Positions 34,222 through 35,404 of a stretch of DNA of 35,404 nucleotides are shown here, piece after piece. The stretch lies in NCBI GenBank assembly GCA_943329845.2, contig CALQFM020000043.1, positions 1-35,404 on the forward strand, read 5' to 3'. This DNA comes from Candidatus Kuenenia stuttgartensis. Lineage in GTDB: Bacteria; Pseudomonadota; Alphaproteobacteria; SMXS01. The first letter of the stretch is position 1. Each line of letters starts with the position of its first letter. Both the position numbers and the translations under genes were made by a program. Under the pieces are notes generated by a model, which was not told the origin of the DNA, did not search any database, and worked only from the letters and a program-made list of their open reading frames with translations.

Positions 34222-34722
34222 ATGCATACCAGACGATCCGTGCTGCTCGGCGGCGCCGGCCTTCTCGCCCTGTTTGGGATGGTAGGCGCTGCGCAATCGG
34301 GTACCAAGGCGAAGAAAGAGGCTGAGGTGTTCGAGGTCACGAAGACCGACGCCGAATGGCGCGCGCTCCTCAAGCCTGACGCCTATCAAGTGCTGCGGCA
34401 CGAGGACACTGAACGGCCCTACACAAGCCCGCTCAACCATGAGAAACGGGCCGGCACCTTCTACTGTGCCGGGTGCGACCTGCCCCTGTTCTCGTCGCAG
34501 ACCAAGTTCGACAGCGGCACCGGCTGGCCCAGCTTCTGGAAGCCCCTGGACAACGCGGTGCGCACCCGGAAAGACTATTCCGGCGGCTGGGTGCGGGACG
34601 AAGTGCACTGCCGCCGCTGCGGCGGGCATCTGGGCCATGTGTTCGACGACGGCCCCAGGCCGACCGGCCTGCGCTATTGCATGAACGGTCTGTCGCTGAC
34701 CTTCCGGCCCTCGAACGCGTAG
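34222..34722 (+). CDS. msrB: Secreted peptide methionine-(R)-S-oxide reductase
   Basis: MsrB reduces the R-epimer of methionine sulfoxide. The 166-residue protein has a Tat-like signal (TRRSVLLGG, residues 3-11, hydrophobic to about 24), structural zinc ligands C82, C85, C130 and C133, and catalytic C153 in RYCMNGLSLTF. The usual resolving cysteine of the FDSGCGWPSF motif is threonine here (T100 in FDSGTGWPSF), so this is a 1-Cys type enzyme. A GGAG overlapping the msrA stop serves as ribosome site. It is the second gene of the msrAB operon. Confidence 0.96.
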   Translation: MHTRRSVLLGGAGLLALFGMVGAAQSGTKAKKEAEVFEVTKTDAEWRALLKPDAYQVLRHEDTERPYTSPLNHEKRAGTFYCAGCDLPLFSSQTKFDSGTGWPSFWKPLDNAVRTRKDYSGGWVRDEVHCRRCGGHLGHVFDDGPRPTGLRYCMNGLSLTFRPSNA

Positions 34723-34742
34723 GCGCCGCGCGCCGGCGATCT

Positions 34743-34773
34743 GGCCGGGCCTGACCGAAATTTACGCCCGGCC
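34743..34773. terminator. GC-rich stem-loop between convergent genes
   Basis: GGCCGGGC (34743-34750) and GCCCGGCC (34766-34773) form a perfect 8-bp stem around a 15-nt AT-richer loop that contains the stop codon (34762-34764) of the leftward gene. It lies 20 bp after the msrB stop. Position suggests a bidirectional terminator, although no T-run follows on either strand, so termination would not be of the classical intrinsic type. Confidence 0.5.
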
Positions 34774-35004
34774 GGCCGGGACCGAGATCGGCGAGAGCGC
34801 GATGGTACGGTCGATGACTCCGTCCACGATCTCGTGGATATTGTCCCGGTCCATGCCGAGCTGGGCGAGTCCGCTCGCGCTGTATTGCAGGAACGCGCCG
34901 GCGGTGGCGATCTCCGAGATGCCGCGCGCCTTCATTTCACGGTATGCCGCGCGGCATACTTCGCGGGCAATTTCCTGCAGTTCTTCCTTCATCATGTCGG
35001 CCAT
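34762..35004 (-). CDS. Hypothetical small helical protein
   Basis: I do not recognise this 80-residue protein. It starts MADMMKEELQEIAREVCRAA, continues with YREMKARGISEIATAGAFLQ, and ends in an Ile/Val-rich segment (HEIVDGVIDRTIALSPISV). It has no signal peptide or membrane segment, one cysteine (C17), and should be mostly alpha-helical. The ATG at 35004 follows GAGGA at a spacing of 6-7 nt, which favours it over the in-frame ATG twelve bases upstream. It is convergent with msrB. Good ribosome site and typical codon use suggest a real gene. Confidence 0.65.
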   Translation of the reverse strand: MADMMKEELQEIAREVCRAAYREMKARGISEIATAGAFLQYSASGLAQLGMDRDNIHEIVDGVIDRTIALSPISVPAGRA

Positions 35005-35163
35005 GTGATTCCTCATCGCGTTCGTTGTTCCAGGCGCCTTTCCAGGCCGTTTGGCACCTGCTCCGTCACAAATGAATGCGTCCGGCGGCACGCCGGTTGC
35101 GATGCATCGATGCCGGAGCTGAACGGGCGTCGGCGCACGCCTCCCCAAGCCATCGAGTCAGAT

Positions 35164-35191
35164 GGCCCATCCGGACAGGTCCGGCCGGGCC
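35164..35191. repeat. 28-bp imperfect palindrome
   Basis: GGCCC (35164-35168) pairs with GGGCC (35187-35191), and CCGGAC (35171-35176) with GTCCGG (35179-35184), around an AG centre, with one 2-bp mismatch on each side. In total 22 of 28 positions are symmetrical. No T-run follows. It could be an operator, a hairpin in a leader RNA, or part of the mobile element end; I cannot decide. Confidence 0.4.
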
Positions 35192-35303
35192 GCGACTCAG
35201 GGAATGGCTGGCACGCCAACCGCCGGTAGCCCCCACCACCGCCTCGACGATGATCATTGCGTGCCTATCCGCTTGAGCCAGACACCCGCTAGATGTAGTC
35301 TCT

Positions 35304-35316
35304 CCCGATGATCGGG
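35304..35316. repeat. 13-bp palindrome just upstream of the IS1595 transposase
   Basis: CCCGATGATCGGG is a perfect 6-bp inverted repeat around a single G, ending 16 bp before the transposase ATG at 35333. In RNA, a one-base loop would open to a shorter stem. As DNA it could be a repressor or transposase binding site near the element end. Confidence 0.35.
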
Positions 35317-35332
35317 ACGGGCGAATCGTATC

Positions 35333-35404
35333 ATGACGGCGATGGACATTTTTCAGCGCGACGATCTGGGATTTCCGCGGTCGCTGCCTGAGTTTCAACG
35401 GCAC
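35333..35404 (+). CDS. IS1595-family transposase, N-terminal fragment (continues beyond window)
   Basis: The ATG at 35333 opens a frame that runs to the window end and encodes 24 residues, with FQRDDLGFPRSLPEFQRH at residues 7-24. The FPRSLPEFQR segment is the usual start of IS1595/ISXO2-type transposases, where it is followed by a zinc-ribbon domain and the DDE-type ISXO2 catalytic domain, both outside the window. The visible part has no frameshift. The call rests on a short but characteristic N-terminus. Confidence 0.7.
   Translation, partial: MTAMDIFQRDDLGFPRSLPEFQRH

Larger units (their letters stand above)
35005..35332. other. Non-coding stretch ahead of the IS1595-like element
   Basis: These 328 bp carry no gene that I can support. 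They contain two strong dyads (35164-35191 and 35304-35316, listed separately). The left end of the IS1595-like element should lie somewhere here, because the transposase starts at 35333, but I cannot fix its terminal repeat without the other end. Short open frames crossing this stretch on both strands show no recognisable protein. Confidence 0.5.

Overview
The window is 35.4 kb of GC-rich, gene-dense DNA that looks like an alphaproteobacterial chromosome. The reasons are: a hemC-hemD-mic60-hemY heme cluster carrying a mitofilin (Mic60) homologue; a DUF1674/SDHAF4-like protein next to htpX; the tsaD, gpsA, YciI and EVE-domain gene neighbourhood; an ECF sigma factor paired with an NrsF-type (DUF1109) membrane anti-sigma factor; and a soluble-type NAD-linked formate dehydrogenase operon. 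I cannot name the genus. Both edges lie in insertion sequences: the 3' end of an IS630-family transposase on the left and the 5' end of an IS1595-family transposase on the right. No rRNA, tRNA or CRISPR array was seen.

Layout. (1) 1-4.4 kb: IS630 end, HtpX protease, DUF1674 protein, MAPEG protein, TerC membrane protein and acetyl-CoA synthetase. (2) 4.5-6.1 kb: an LLM-class oxidoreductase divergent from a MazE/MazF-like toxin-antitoxin pair, with a strong palindrome in between. (3) 6.1-10 kb: a minus-strand run gpsA, YciI, EVE, Rieske and, beyond an inverted TetR gene, tsaD. (4) 10-15.8 kb: hemC, hemD, mic60, a propionyl-CoA synthetase and hemY, mostly joined by 4-bp start/stop overlaps. (5) 15.8-21.7 kb: a complete formate dehydrogenase operon in the order fdsG, fdsB, fdsA, fdhD, fdsD. 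(6) 21.8-27.7 kb: a 905-residue exported Sel1-repeat protein divergent from a hybrid sensor kinase. (7) 27.9-30.6 kb: an arylsulfotransferase-like protein facing an LLM oxidoreductase and an NTF2-like protein. (8) 30.6-34.7 kb: a compact oxidative-stress island. (9) 34.7-35.4 kb: a small hypothetical gene, structured non-coding DNA and the start of IS1595.

The most interesting part is region 8. A cytochrome b561-like protein, a sulfite-oxidase-fold molybdoprotein, an ECF sigma factor and its NrsF-like anti-sigma factor run leftward. A secreted MsrA and a secreted MsrB run rightward. The 181-bp space between the two sets holds two back-to-back copies of the same bipartite element, GTAACC-N16-CGAA, one pointing at each operon. 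This matches, as I remember it, the SigF promoter motif of Caulobacter. The island therefore looks like a self-contained regulon for repairing oxidised methionine outside the cytoplasm. Both Msr enzymes lack the usual resolving cysteine, which raises the question of how they are reduced.

Other points of note are the propionyl-CoA synthetase embedded in the heme/Mic60 operon, the candidate MazEF operator, and the Sel1/sensor-kinase divergent pair.
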